Notes: generated by a model not told the origin, from the letters alone. DNA of 64,000 nt from Actinomadura sp. DC4 (GCF_030406325.1 NZ_JAUEQY010000040.1:16209-80208); one strand, 5' to 3'; positions 53,473-62,608 are shown, counted from the first letter of the stretch. A program made the numbers and translations.

Positions 53473-54314
53473 AGCTCGCCACGTACCGCAGGGACGGTCA
53501 GGTCCGCCACGGCCAGATCGTCGACGACACTCACGTGACCGACCTGGGCCCGGGTGATCTGAGCCCGCTGCTCGAGCGGCGCGACACGGACGCGGGCGCC
53601 CCCCGGTATCCGCTGCAGGACGTCACGCTGCTGGCCCCGGTGCTGCGGCCGGGGAAGGTCCTCGCCGTCGCCGCCAACTACCAGGACCACGTCACCGAGA
53701 CCGGCGGCGAGCGGATCGACAAGTCGCGGATCTCGCCGCGCCTGTTCCTCAAGCCGGCGACGGCCGTCGCCGGCCCCGATGAGGACATCGAGCTGCCGTC
53801 GGTCAGCGAGCGGATCGACTGGGAGGTCGAGCTCGTCGTCGTGCTCGGCCGCGGCGGCAAGGACATCCCGCTCGCGTCCGCGCTGGACCACGTCGCGGGC
53901 TACACGATCGGCAACGACATCTCCGCGCGGTCGATGGACTACGGGTACGAGCGCGACACCGACGACTCGGCGGTCGGCTTCTTCGACTGGCTCAACGGCA
54001 AGTGGCTGGACGGGTTCGCCGCGCTCGGGCCGTACCTGCTGACCGCCGACGAGGTGCCCGACCCCCAGGCGCTGGAGATCTCGCTGGAGGTCAACGGCGA
54101 GGTACGGCAGCGCGGCACCACCGGAGACATGATCTTCAGCGTGGCCGAGCAGGTCGCCTTCGCCTCCCGGCTCATGACGCTGGAGCCCGGCGACGTGATC
54201 TACACCGGTACGCCCGCCGGCGTCGGCCTCGCCTCGAACCGGTTCCTGAAGCCCGGGGACGAGATGACGGCACGGCTCGCGGGCCTGGGCACCCTGGTCA
54301 ACCGCGTCCGCTGA
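53469..54314 (+). CDS. Fumarylacetoacetate hydrolase family protein
   Basis: A 281-residue FAH-fold enzyme. AVAANYQDHVTETG is the N-terminal loop. Metal ligands lie in WEVELVVVLGRGG and GYTIGNDISARSMD, and GDVIYTGTPAGVG closes the site. The relatives are 2-keto-4-pentenoate hydratases, acylpyruvases and ureidoglycolate lyase-like enzymes. In operons with Gfo/Idh proteins they often hydrate or cleave 2-keto-3-deoxy acids. GTG start overlapping the previous stop; its stop shares a base with the next ATG (TGATG). Confidence 0.88.
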   Translation: MKLATYRRDGQVRHGQIVDDTHVTDLGPGDLSPLLERRDTDAGAPRYPLQDVTLLAPVLRPGKVLAVAANYQDHVTETGGERIDKSRISPRLFLKPATAVAGPDEDIELPSVSERIDWEVELVVVLGRGGKDIPLASALDHVAGYTIGNDISARSMDYGYERDTDDSAVGFFDWLNGKWLDGFAALGPYLLTADEVPDPQALEISLEVNGEVRQRGTTGDMIFSVAEQVAFASRLMTLEPGDVIYTGTPAGVGLASNRFLKPGDEMTARLAGLGTLVNRVR

Positions 54315-55879
54315 TGACCGAGCTGCTGATCACCGGCGGCCTCGTCGTGGACGGCACCGGGGCTCCCCCGCGTACGGCCGATGTCGCGATCTCCGGCGGT
54401 CTCGTCGAGGCCGTCGGTGATCTGGCGGGCCGTTCCGCCGTCCGGGTGCTGTCCGCCGAGGGGCACGTCGTGTGCCCGGGTTTCGTGGACGTGCACACGC
54501 ACTCGGACCTGACCCTGCTGTCCAACCCCCTGGCGCACAGCAAGATCCGCCAGGGCGTGACCACCGAGGTCATCGGCAACTGCGGCCTCGGCGTGACCCC
54601 GGTCGCCGGCGACCCGGCCGAACTGCGCGGCGCGGCCGGCTACCTCGACCTCGACCCGGCGATCCGCTGGGGCTGGCATGACCTGCCCGGTTACCTGGAC
54701 GTCCTGGCGGCGGCGCGGCCGTCGGTCAACGTCGCGGCCCTCGCCGCGCACATCCCACTCCGCGCGGGCGTGGTCGGTTTCGCCGACCGCGCGGCCGAAC
54801 CCGCCGAACTATCCCGGATGTGCGGACTCCTGGACGACGCACTGGAGGCCGGAGCGGCCGGGGCCTCCACCGGCCTGATGTACGCACCACTGACGTACGC
54901 CCGTGAGGAGGAACTGGTCGCCCTGGGCCGTACGGTCGCCTCCCGGGACCGGCTGTTCTCCTGGCACATCCGCGACTACTCCGACAACCTGCTCGACTCC
55001 GTACGCCAGGTCCTGCGCGTCGCCGAGACCACCGGCTGCCGGACCCAGATCTCCCACCTCGCGGCGGTCGGGCAGCGCAACTGGGGCAAGGCGGCACGGG
55101 CGCTGGAGCTGATCGACGCCGCCCGCTCGCGCGGCGCCGACGTCGCGGCCGACATGTACCCCTATCTCGCCGGCAACGCCCCGCTGTCGCAACTGCTGCC
55201 CGCGTGGGCGCAGGCGGGCGGCGAGGCCGCGATGCGGGAGCGGCTGGCCGGCTCCGCCGTACGGCGGCGGGTGCGCGAGGAGTGGCGGGACCTGCCCAAC
55301 GGATGGCCGGACCTCACGGTCAGCCGCGTCCCGGCCGACCGGCCCGGCCTCACCGGCCGTACGCTCGCCGACCTCGGCGGGGCGGACGCCGCGCTCGACC
55401 TGCTCGCCGAGTACGGCAACGCGGTCCTGATGGTGGCCGGCGGGCGGAGCGAGGACGACCTGCTCTCCGTCCTGCGGCATCCCGCCACGATCATCGGGTC
55501 GGACGGCCAGGCGCTCGACCCGGACGGGCCGACCGGCCTCGGCACCCCGCATCCGCGCTCGTACGGCTGCTATCCCCGGCTGTTCGGCGACTACGTACGG
55601 ACCGGGCGGCTCCCCCTGGCCGAGACCGTCCGCAAGTGCACCGGGGCGGCGGCCGCCCGCGCCGGGATCGGCGACCGGGGCGAACTGGTCCCCGGCAAGG
55701 CCGCCGACGTCGTGCTGTTCGACCCCGGCCGCATCACCGACCAGGCCACCTACACCGAACCCCAGCACTACCCCGCCGGAATCCGCGCCGTCATCGTCAA
55801 CGGGCAGGTCGCGGTCGAGGAGGGTACTCATCGTGGTACGCGAGCCGGAGCGGTCCTGCGTGCCGGGCATGGAGGATAA
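54314..55879 (+). CDS. N-acyl-D-amino-acid deacylase (D-aminoacylase)
   Basis: A 521-residue amidohydrolase. VDVHTHSDLTLL carries the HxH pair, VIGNCGLGVTP holds the Cys zinc ligand special to D-aminoacylases, QISHLAAVG a later His, and IIGSDGQAL the catalytic Asp; HPRSYGCYPRLFGDYV is a strong family signature. No signal peptide, so it acts on imported N-acyl-D-amino acids. It lies in the middle of the operon, upstream of a D-amino-acid-lyase-like gene. Some members act on D-glutamate derivatives or related amides, so the exact acyl-D-amino acid is open. Confidence 0.88.
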   Translation: MTELLITGGLVVDGTGAPPRTADVAISGGLVEAVGDLAGRSAVRVLSAEGHVVCPGFVDVHTHSDLTLLSNPLAHSKIRQGVTTEVIGNCGLGVTPVAGDPAELRGAAGYLDLDPAIRWGWHDLPGYLDVLAAARPSVNVAALAAHIPLRAGVVGFADRAAEPAELSRMCGLLDDALEAGAAGASTGLMYAPLTYAREEELVALGRTVASRDRLFSWHIRDYSDNLLDSVRQVLRVAETTGCRTQISHLAAVGQRNWGKAARALELIDAARSRGADVAADMYPYLAGNAPLSQLLPAWAQAGGEAAMRERLAGSAVRRRVREEWRDLPNGWPDLTVSRVPADRPGLTGRTLADLGGADAALDLLAEYGNAVLMVAGGRSEDDLLSVLRHPATIIGSDGQALDPDGPTGLGTPHPRSYGCYPRLFGDYVRTGRLPLAETVRKCTGAAAARAGIGDRGELVPGKAADVVLFDPGRITDQATYTEPQHYPAGIRAVIVNGQVAVEEGTHRGTRAGAVLRAGHGG

Positions 55880-56707
55880 GTGATCGACTTTCACACGCAC
55901 TGTCATCGTCCCGAGCACTGGGGATGTGAGTGGGAGAAGCACTGGCGGCCGGTCTACGGCCGTGAGGCGCACGACTACGGGCCGGAGGAGTACGACAGGG
56001 CGATGGCCCCGGTCACGGCGGCGTGCGTGTTCGGCATCCGGGCGACCGCCGCGGGCGTGCTGACGCCCAACGACTTCACCGAGCGGTTCTGCGCCGAGAC
56101 CTCGACCGAGACCATCGGGTTCATGGCGCTGGACCCGGCCGACCCGGACGTGCTCGACCAGCTCGCCGACGGTGTCGCCCGCGGCCTGCGCGGCATCAAG
56201 CTGTACCCGGTGCTGGCCCTGTTCGACCCGCGCGACGAGAAGCACGACGCGTTCTACCGCGCCGCGACCCAGAACGGGCTGGTCCTGCTCTGGCACATGG
56301 GAGCGACGCCGAGCCCGGCCGGCGACCTGTCGGTCAGCAACCCGCTCGTCGTCGACGAGGTGGCGCGGCGGCATCCGGACCTCGTGCAGATCATCGCGCA
56401 CATCGGCCACCCGTGGCAGCGGGAGACGATCGTGACGCTGCGCAAGAACCGGCGCGTCTACTCCGACGTCTCGGCCTCCTGGGCCCGCCCGATGGACGGT
56501 TACCTCGCGCTGGCCCGCGCCCAGGAGTGGGACGTCGTGTCGAAGCTGGTGTTCGGCTCGGACTTCCCGCTGTGGACCCCGGCCGAGGCGGCCGCGGGCC
56601 TGCGGGAGCTCGCCTCCTCCCACCCGTCCGGCTTCCCGCCGATCAAGGACTCGACGATCGAATGGCTGCTGGACGGCGACCCGCGACCGGAGATGGGGCT
56701 CGCATGA
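55880..56707 (+). CDS. Amidohydrolase family 2 protein
   Basis: A 275-residue TIM-barrel hydrolase/decarboxylase of the ACMSD-like group. MIDFHTHCHRP is the HxH motif. GIKLYPVLALFDP, LLWHMGATP and IIAHIGHPWQRETI supply further His, and VFGSDFPLWTPAEA the closing Asp. GGAGGATAA precedes the GTG start, which abuts the previous stop. Relatives hydrolyse lactones or decarboxylate; none is specific enough to name. Its stop overlaps the next start (ATGA). Confidence 0.85.
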   Translation: MIDFHTHCHRPEHWGCEWEKHWRPVYGREAHDYGPEEYDRAMAPVTAACVFGIRATAAGVLTPNDFTERFCAETSTETIGFMALDPADPDVLDQLADGVARGLRGIKLYPVLALFDPRDEKHDAFYRAATQNGLVLLWHMGATPSPAGDLSVSNPLVVDEVARRHPDLVQIIAHIGHPWQRETIVTLRKNRRVYSDVSASWARPMDGYLALARAQEWDVVSKLVFGSDFPLWTPAEAAAGLRELASSHPSGFPPIKDSTIEWLLDGDPRPEMGLA

Positions 56708-57789
56708 CACCGCTGGCCGACCTCGCGACGCCGGCGTTGCTGGTGGACCGGGAGCGGATGGAGGCCAACATCACCGCGATGGCCTCTTCCCTGGGCGGCG
56801 CCGGGATCGCGCTGCGCCCGCACTTCAAGACCTCCAAGTGCGTCGAGGTGGCGCGCCGCCAGCTCGACCACGGCGCGATCGGCTTCACCTGCTCCACGCC
56901 CGCGGAGGTGACGCTGCTGCAGGACGAGGGCGTCGGTGACCTGCTCTGGGCGCACCAGCCGGTGGGCCCGGCGAAGGTGGCGTTCGCCGCCGAGGCGCTA
57001 CGCCGCGGCGGCCTGATGATCGGCCTGGACTCGGCGGAGGCCGCCCGGCCGCTGGCGGAGGCCGGGGTCGCCGTGCCGTTCCTGCTGGACGTCGACACCG
57101 GGCTCGGCCGTACGGGGGTCGATCCCGCGCGTGCCGTGGAGACCGCGGTGCGCCTGGCCTCGCTGCCCGGATTCGAGCTGCGCGGCGTCATGACGCACGA
57201 GGGGCATCTGGGTAAGTACGGCACGGACCGTACGGGCCTGGAGGCGGCGGGCGCCCAGGCGGGCGCGTGCCTGGCCGAGGTCGCGGCCTCCCTGCGCGCC
57301 GCCGGCCTGGACTGCCCGATCGTCTCGGTCGGCTCGACGCCGGGCGCGACGTCGGCGCCGTTCGCGGAGGGCGTCACCGAGGCCCGCCCCGGCACGTACG
57401 TCTACTACGACTCGGGCCAGGTACGGCTGGGCAGCGCCACGCTGGACCGCTGCGCCCAGACCGTGCTCACCCGGGTCGTCAGCGCCCAGCGGCCGGGCAC
57501 GGTGATCGTCGACGCGGGGGTGAAGGCGATGAGCTCGGACGGCCTGGCGGGCGGCAGCCTGGGCACCGTCTGCGACCCGTCGGGCCGGCCGCTGGAGGAC
57601 GTGGTGTTCGGCAACGGCAACGAGGAGCACGGCTACCTGACCGGGCCGGGGACGGCGCGCCTCACGGTCGGTGACCTGCTCCGCGTCGTGCCCAACCACG
57701 CCTGCGGCACCACGAACATGTGGAGCGGCCTGCACGTCGTCGAGGGCGGCCACGCGGTCGAGCGCTGGCCGATCGCCGCCCGCCACTGA
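56704..57789 (+). CDS. D-serine dehydratase/D-threonine aldolase family PLP enzyme
   Basis: A 361-residue fold type III PLP enzyme with an alanine-racemase-like N-terminal barrel. The PLP lysine is in RPHFKTSKC. PNHACGTTNM holds the His-x-Cys zinc site of eukaryotic-type D-serine dehydratase, D-threonine aldolase and D-threo-3-hydroxyaspartate dehydratase. Either dehydration (releasing an enamine and ammonia) or aldol cleavage is possible. It ends the operon. A RidA gene in the same regulon would clear 2-aminoacrylate, which favours a dehydratase (inference). Confidence 0.88.
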   Translation: MTPLADLATPALLVDRERMEANITAMASSLGGAGIALRPHFKTSKCVEVARRQLDHGAIGFTCSTPAEVTLLQDEGVGDLLWAHQPVGPAKVAFAAEALRRGGLMIGLDSAEAARPLAEAGVAVPFLLDVDTGLGRTGVDPARAVETAVRLASLPGFELRGVMTHEGHLGKYGTDRTGLEAAGAQAGACLAEVAASLRAAGLDCPIVSVGSTPGATSAPFAEGVTEARPGTYVYYDSGQVRLGSATLDRCAQTVLTRVVSAQRPGTVIVDAGVKAMSSDGLAGGSLGTVCDPSGRPLEDVVFGNGNEEHGYLTGPGTARLTVGDLLRVVPNHACGTTNMWSGLHVVEGGHAVERWPIAARH

Positions 57790-57805
57790 CGGTTCCTCCG
57801 CACCT

Positions 57806-57850
57806 GCCGGGTCCGGACGGGCGCCTTCACGGCGGCCGCCCGGACCCGGC
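57806..57850. terminator. Hairpin between the catabolic operon and GH25 gene
   Basis: GCCGGGTCCGG (57806-57816) and CCGGACCCGGC (57840-57850) form a perfect 11-bp stem, with partly paired bases inside. It lies between two convergent genes and has no T tract. Confidence 0.6.
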
Positions 57851-57854
57851 TCCT

Positions 57855-58802
57855 TCAGCAGGCCGTGTCGGGGTCGTAGACGTCCGGGAGGTCCTGGATC
57901 AGCCAGGGACTGCCGCCGGCGAACCAGTACGACGAGGCGTTGGCCGGGTCGCAGTAGGTCGCGGCGGGGTGGCTCCAGCCGGCGATCCAGATGGGCACGC
58001 CGGCCATGTCCTGGCCGCCGGTGATCTTGCCCCACTGAAGCTGTGTGGAGTAGACGCCCGCGGTCTTGCCGAGGACCTTCAGCCGCGCGACGGCCGCCGC
58101 CACGATGGTGGTGTTGACCGTGGTGTCGCACGTCCAGAAGTTGGCCTTGTAGCAGTCGTCGCCCGGCGGGTTGATGCTGCCCGCCGTCGGGAGTTCGACG
58201 TCGAGCCACCACGTCTTGCCGGTGGCGCCGGCCTCGGTGGCGATGCGTACCGAGTAGTCCGCGGCGTTCCATCCCCAGTTGAACGCCTGGCACCTGTAGT
58301 CGGCGGCCGCGCAGTCACCGGCCGGGCCGTGGCCCGCGTACTGCGCCGCGGTGTCCGTGGCCGACCCGATCGGCGAGTCCAAGATCATGTACTGGGCATG
58401 GACGCCGTTCGGCGACCATGCCAGCGCCTCGTCCATGCAGGGCAGCGCGGTGAACGGGGTGCCGTCGTTCACGCCGACCACCGCGACGTCGGAGTCGGGC
58501 GGGAGCACGGGGTTGTGCGCCGGGCAGTTCGGCCACGAGATGTCGTATCCCGTGGCGCCCGTCGGCCAGATGTTGTGAGCGTTGTGCGCCGTCACGGTCT
58601 GCCGCGTGGCGGTGGGCCGTGCGGCGGCCCGAGGGATGTACTCCCTGGTGCCGTCGAGGCTCTTGATGGGCAGCCCCCCGATCGCGTCGGAGGCGACCGT
58701 GTGGATCACGGTCGGCTCGGGGGCGGGTGCCGCGCCCGCGGGCACCGCCGGCAGCGTCAGCGCGGTCAGCGCCAGCGCGAGTCCGGTCATTAATCTCAGC
58801 AA
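57855..58802 (-). CDS. Secreted GH25-like protein
   Basis: Up to 315 residues from TTG 58802 (GGGATGAGA upstream); ATG 58790 is an alternative that would leave the signal peptide without its Arg. Signal peptide about 1-25 (LALALTALTLPAVPAGAA). The mature part has YDISWPNC at the start of the barrel and TWWLDVELP in the middle, matching the Asp and DxE motifs of GH25 lysozymes, plus at least six Cys in pairs. GIYSTQLQW-like (GVYSTQLQW) is also typical. It may hydrolyse peptidoglycan, or be a non-lytic relative. Confidence 0.7.
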   Translation of the reverse strand: MLRLMTGLALALTALTLPAVPAGAAPAPEPTVIHTVASDAIGGLPIKSLDGTREYIPRAAARPTATRQTVTAHNAHNIWPTGATGYDISWPNCPAHNPVLPPDSDVAVVGVNDGTPFTALPCMDEALAWSPNGVHAQYMILDSPIGSATDTAAQYAGHGPAGDCAAADYRCQAFNWGWNAADYSVRIATEAGATGKTWWLDVELPTAGSINPPGDDCYKANFWTCDTTVNTTIVAAAVARLKVLGKTAGVYSTQLQWGKITGGQDMAGVPIWIAGWSHPAATYCDPANASSYWFAGGSPWLIQDLPDVYDPDTAC

Positions 58803-58954
58803 ATCTCATCCCTCGGGTCGGCATCGATTCGATCAACGCGTTGAGACACTACATTCACCAAGATCGGGATGAGAGGAGATCGTCGTGCCCGAGCCGGCGG
58901 TCCCCGCGATCGGCCGCGGTCCGGGACCGACGCCGGCGCGCCCGGTTCAGCAGG

Positions 58955-59389
58955 TCAAAGGGCCCGGCCGAGAGGCTCGGTCAGTGCGATCGGAGTGATC
59001 TCCAGGCGGTCGAAGCGCCAGCCGTCCTCGGTGCGGCGCGCTCCGTAGCGGTGGAACCCGGCCGCGACGGCTTCTGTCTTGTCGTCGATGACGAACACCG
59101 CGATGTCGTGGGCCCGTACCGTGGCGGTCTCGCCCTCGACGTCGATGACGAGGTTGGATTTGCTGTGCAGGGTGCGGACGTACCTGTCATCGCCCGAGCG
59201 CACGAGTTCGACGAGCGCCTCGATGCCCCGGGCCTCCCCGCGCGGGGACGTGACGACGACGTCCTCGGTGAAGAGCCGGCCGGTGTCGTCGTAACGGCGG
59301 CCGTCGATCCACAGACTGTGGCGGGCGACCAGGTCGGCGAGCTCGGTGCGGTCGGCGAGTGCGCGGATCAGGGTTTCGGTGCCGGCCAT
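58955..59389 (-). CDS. SnoaL-like/nuclear transport factor 2 family protein
   Basis: A 144-residue NTF2-like protein. IRALADRTELADLVARHSLWIDGRRYDDTGRLFTEDVVV is the alpha-helical opening with the Asp-Asp pair of the SnoaL_4 group; HSKSNLVIDVEGETATVRAH and a FHRYGARRTEDGWRF strand follow. Members act as cyclases, isomerases or simple ligand binders. It is divergent from a MarR regulator with two strong palindromes between them, so it is presumably repressed by that regulator. Confidence 0.85.
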   Translation of the reverse strand: MAGTETLIRALADRTELADLVARHSLWIDGRRYDDTGRLFTEDVVVTSPRGEARGIEALVELVRSGDDRYVRTLHSKSNLVIDVEGETATVRAHDIAVFVIDDKTEAVAAGFHRYGARRTEDGWRFDRLEITPIALTEPLGRAL

Positions 59390-59407
59390 GACGGCCTCCT
59401 CTAAGTA

Positions 59408-59479
59408 GTTAGATCGACTAACGTTCGCTTCACTAATGAAGATAGGTCGTTAGTGCCACTAACGCAATAGGGATAGGCT
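59408..59479. promoter_or_regulatory. Two MarR operators and leaderless marR promoter
   Basis: GTTAG-ATCGA-CTAAC (59408-59422) and CGTTAGTGCCACTAACG (59448-59464, 8-bp perfect arms) are inverted repeats with the same half-site (GTTAG/CTAAC). TAGGCT (59474-59479) lies 6 bases before the marR ATG at 59486. The first copy lies 19 bases from the SnoaL-like start, so both directions can be repressed. Confidence 0.7.
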
Positions 59480-59485
59480 CTCCGC

Positions 59486-59971
59486 ATGGAGACCGGCGAC
59501 GAGCTGCGATTCGACCACGGCGACGAGACGCCTGAGCGACTCAAGGGCCAGCTCTCGCGCCTCCTCGGCATGACGGCCGCCCAGACGCGGCGCGTCTCGG
59601 GCGACGCGCTCCGCGCGGTCGGCGCCCACAAGGACCACTTCGTGGTGCTCGCCGCGCTCGCCGAGTTCGGCCCCGCGAGCCAGGCGGCCCTGTCCGGCCG
59701 CGCCCGGGTCTACAAGAGCGACCTCGTCGCGATCCTCAACGACCTCGAGGACCACGGCTGGGTCCGCCGCGCCCCCGACCCGACCGACAGGCGCCGCAAC
59801 GTCATCACCATCACCGGCGACGGCGAGCACCACCTCGCCGAGCTCGACCGCGTCCTCGAGGACGTCAACGAGCACATCATGGCCCCGCTCGGCCACGACG
59901 AGCGCGCCCAGCTGTTCGCCCTGCTCGGCCGCGTCAACGCCCACCTCGCGAGCGCCCCGGACCACGGTTGA
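59486..59971 (+). CDS. MarR family transcriptional regulator
   Basis: A 161-residue winged-helix regulator. HFVVLAALAEFGPASQAALSGRARVYKSDLVAILNDLEDHGWVRRAPDPTDRRRNVITIT contains the recognition helix and the DPxDRR wing that define MarR. The leaderless ATG at 59486 follows TAGGCT. It is divergent from the SnoaL-like gene. The sites for it are very probably the GTTAG-type palindromes upstream. The ligand is unknown. Confidence 0.9.
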   Translation: METGDELRFDHGDETPERLKGQLSRLLGMTAAQTRRVSGDALRAVGAHKDHFVVLAALAEFGPASQAALSGRARVYKSDLVAILNDLEDHGWVRRAPDPTDRRRNVITITGDGEHHLAELDRVLEDVNEHIMAPLGHDERAQLFALLGRVNAHLASAPDHG

Positions 59972-59976
59972 GGCGG

Positions 59977-60822
59977 CTACGGCACGGGGAAGCGTGCCCG
60001 CAGGTCGAACCGTGAGTACTCCACGTGCCGGGTCAGCGGGTCGGCGCGCAGGGCGGCCTCTGTCAGGGGCAGCAGGTCACGGGTCTCGTTGTAGAGGCGG
60101 GAGTACGCCTCGGCGAAGTTCACGCCCGCCGCGCGGCCGAACTCCCCGTTGCTCGACTCGATCAGCTTGCGGGCGAACAGGCCCGCGTACCCCTGGCTCT
60201 CGAAGCAGTCCATCGCCGCGACCTTCCTGTCCACCACCGGGGTGATGTCGACGAACAGGTCGTTGCGCGTCCCGTACAGGGACAGGCCGTCCGTCGCCGC
60301 CACGGGCACGGAGGTGAGGAACACCTGCCGTACGTTCGTCTCCGCCCGGCCGTCCAGGTTCTTCAGATGGGTCGAGGCGCGGCCCAGGGCGGCGATCGCG
60401 GTCATCGTGGCGACGGTGTGGGTGTTCGCGGTCATCGCCGGATTCTGCGGATAGTCGCAGATGACGACGTCCGGCCGGTGCAGCGCGAGCTGCTCGGCGA
60501 CCTGGTCCACGACCTCCTCGCGCAGGACGGCCATCGCGTCGTCGAGGTCGAGGGTGACCAGCTCGCCGATCCCCACGATCTCGGCGGCGCGTTCGAGCTC
60601 GCCCTTCTTGTGCGCGACGATCTGGTCGAGGCCGGCCGCGGCGATGGCCTCTTCGGGGTCGTCCTTGCGCCACTCCTCGGCGTACCGGTTGGCGTGGATG
60701 CGCCCGCCGTGGGTGAGGATGAGCGCGACGACCTCGTCGCCGTTCGCGGCGTGGCGGGCGAGCGTCCCGCCGCAGTTGGTGATCGTGTCGGCCGGATGGG
60801 CGTAAATCGTCATGATCTTCAT
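59977..60822 (-). CDS. PIG-L family deacetylase with altered AHPDD motif
   Basis: A 281-residue LmbE-fold protein. The usual AHPDD motif reads AHPADT: the His and the second Asp (zinc ligands) are kept, but the first Asp, the general base in MshB-type enzymes, is Ala. The third ligand is probably in ANTHTVATM. CGGTLARHAANGDEVVALILTHGGR and VVICDYPQNP are typical. It may use another base or act as a binding protein or hydrolase of another bond; a subfamily with this change may exist. It starts inside the sialidase stop (ATGA), so the two are co-expressed and may share a glycan substrate. Confidence 0.8.
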   Translation of the reverse strand: MKIMTIYAHPADTITNCGGTLARHAANGDEVVALILTHGGRIHANRYAEEWRKDDPEEAIAAAGLDQIVAHKKGELERAAEIVGIGELVTLDLDDAMAVLREEVVDQVAEQLALHRPDVVICDYPQNPAMTANTHTVATMTAIAALGRASTHLKNLDGRAETNVRQVFLTSVPVAATDGLSLYGTRNDLFVDITPVVDRKVAAMDCFESQGYAGLFARKLIESSNGEFGRAAGVNFAEAYSRLYNETRDLLPLTEAALRADPLTRHVEYSRFDLRARFPVP

Positions 60823-62570
60823 GGCTGCACCGTGATGAGTCGGGACCAGACCTGGTAGGGGTCCGGGACGGGCTTGGACCAGTTGGCGCCGCGGTCGCCG
60901 AAGAGCAGCATCCGCCCCGGGCCGGTCGGGAGGAGGACGCCGTTCGCGGAGTTCTGGTAGTCGGCCTCCACCGGGCGGGTCCAGGTGTGCCCGCTGCCGT
61001 CCGGCGAGGACAGCAGCGCCAGGCCGGGACGGCCGACGAGCAGTACGAGCGGGCCGCCCGGCAGGAGCGTCAGCGACGGGTACACGCTGACGACGTTCTG
61101 GCCGGCGGCGATCAGCGGGGTGGCGGCCGACCAAGTCGCCCCGTCGTCGGTGGACCGGGAGACGTACATCGGCAGGTAGCTGCCGATCCGCATGACGATG
61201 AGGAGCGAGCCGTCCGCGACGCGTTCGAGCGCGCCCTCGCAGAAGCCCTCATAGCCCGCCGCCGTCGTCAGGTTCGGGTTCACCGCGACGGTCGCGGCGA
61301 CGGTCCAGTTCAGGCCGCCGTCGGTGGACTTCAGCACGATCTGCCGGTACTTGGCGTCGTTCGCGTAGAAGCCGTATCCGGACTGGTAGAGCGTGCCGCC
61401 GGGGTCCTCCACGACGGGGTGCACGAGCGCGTAACCGCCCTGGGAGAAGCCGGGCCGGTCGGTCTGCGTCGAGATCGGGCGCATCGCGGTCGGCGCCGTC
61501 ATCACGCCCGTACGCGCGGTCCAGGTCGCGCCGCCGTCGTGGGAGACGCTGGAGTCGACCTCGGCCTTGAGATCGCCCGAGCCCGCGACCATGTAGGTGT
61601 GGTACGAGACGGCGAGCACGTCGCCGTTCCGCAGCCGGGTCAGGTTGTAGGAGGCCGCGTCCGGCATCGGGTTGGCGGCCTGGTCGGCCACCCACGTCCT
61701 GCCCAGGTCGTCGGAGTAGGCGTACCGCGTGCCGGTCGTGGTGTTGTTGTCGCCGTGCGCCGGATAGGCGAGCAGCACGCGCTGCCCTCCGCCGTGCGGC
61801 TCGACGACCGCGGCGTTGGGCATCTGCATGGGCGTCGAGGACTGGTCGATCGTGACCGGCGGCGCGACGGTGAACGGCGCGGTGCCGCCCGGCGGCGGGG
61901 TGTCGACCGCGGGCCCGTAGCCGACGTCGTCGAGGTAGACGTCGTCTCCCGAGGTCGGCGTTCCGTCGCTGGAGAACTGGTAGCCGGTGACGTCGGCGAG
62001 GGCGCGTACGCCGACCGGCCCGCCGTCGCCGACATAGGTCCCGCCGACGTAGACGTGCGCGGCGCTCTGGTCGGCGGGCACCCGGACGTCGATGGAGGTC
62101 CACGCGGTCTTCGGCACGGTGCCGGCGGGCGCGACCTGCGTCCAGTCGACCCCGTCGTACCAGCGGATCCGGCCGGTGCCGTCCACGACCAGATGGAACA
62201 CGGACTGGACGCCCGTGACGTTCTCCTGGTGGCCGAGCAGGTCGACCAGGAAGCCGTTGGCCAGCGCGGCGGGATAGGCCCAGAAGCTGAGCTCGGCGCC
62301 CTGCCGGGCGGGCTGCGCGCACGCCACCTTGGTGATCGCGGTGGTGCTCGTGTCGTTGACGCGCAGGGACCGCGTGCTGTCGTGGCCGCGGGCGCCGCTG
62401 ACCAGCGCCGGCGCCGCGCCGGACGGCGTCGTACAGCCGGACGGCACCTGCCCGACGGTGTCGCTCTCATACGTCCGCACCGTGACGGCGGCGTTCGCCC
62501 GACCGGTCACGGCACCGGCCATCGTGGCGGCGACGGCCAGGGCGAGCAGACCTCTGGTGATCCGGGACAT
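60819..62570 (-). CDS. Secreted sialidase-like (BNR repeat) protein
   Basis: A 583-residue secreted protein. Signal peptide about 1-27 (GRANA cleavage). A jelly-roll, LamG/CBM-like domain covers roughly 30-215 (SFWAYPAALANGFLVDLLG). The C-terminal six-bladed propeller shows Asp-boxes SDDLGRTW, SHDGGATW, STDGGLNW and STDDGATW. The sialidase Arg triad could not be fixed by eye, so it may be a sialidase or another exo-glycosidase of this fold. It is followed by the PIG-L gene and divergent from ridA, under an IclR-type palindrome. Confidence 0.8.
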   Translation of the reverse strand: MSRITRGLLALAVAATMAGAVTGRANAAVTVRTYESDTVGQVPSGCTTPSGAAPALVSGARGHDSTRSLRVNDTSTTAITKVACAQPARQGAELSFWAYPAALANGFLVDLLGHQENVTGVQSVFHLVVDGTGRIRWYDGVDWTQVAPAGTVPKTAWTSIDVRVPADQSAAHVYVGGTYVGDGGPVGVRALADVTGYQFSSDGTPTSGDDVYLDDVGYGPAVDTPPPGGTAPFTVAPPVTIDQSSTPMQMPNAAVVEPHGGGQRVLLAYPAHGDNNTTTGTRYAYSDDLGRTWVADQAANPMPDAASYNLTRLRNGDVLAVSYHTYMVAGSGDLKAEVDSSVSHDGGATWTARTGVMTAPTAMRPISTQTDRPGFSQGGYALVHPVVEDPGGTLYQSGYGFYANDAKYRQIVLKSTDGGLNWTVAATVAVNPNLTTAAGYEGFCEGALERVADGSLLIVMRIGSYLPMYVSRSTDDGATWSAATPLIAAGQNVVSVYPSLTLLPGGPLVLLVGRPGLALLSSPDGSGHTWTRPVEADYQNSANGVLLPTGPGRMLLFGDRGANWSKPVPDPYQVWSRLITVQP

Positions 62571-62608
62571 CGGCTTGGGCCCTCTCTCTCGGCATCCCGA
62601 GAAATACG

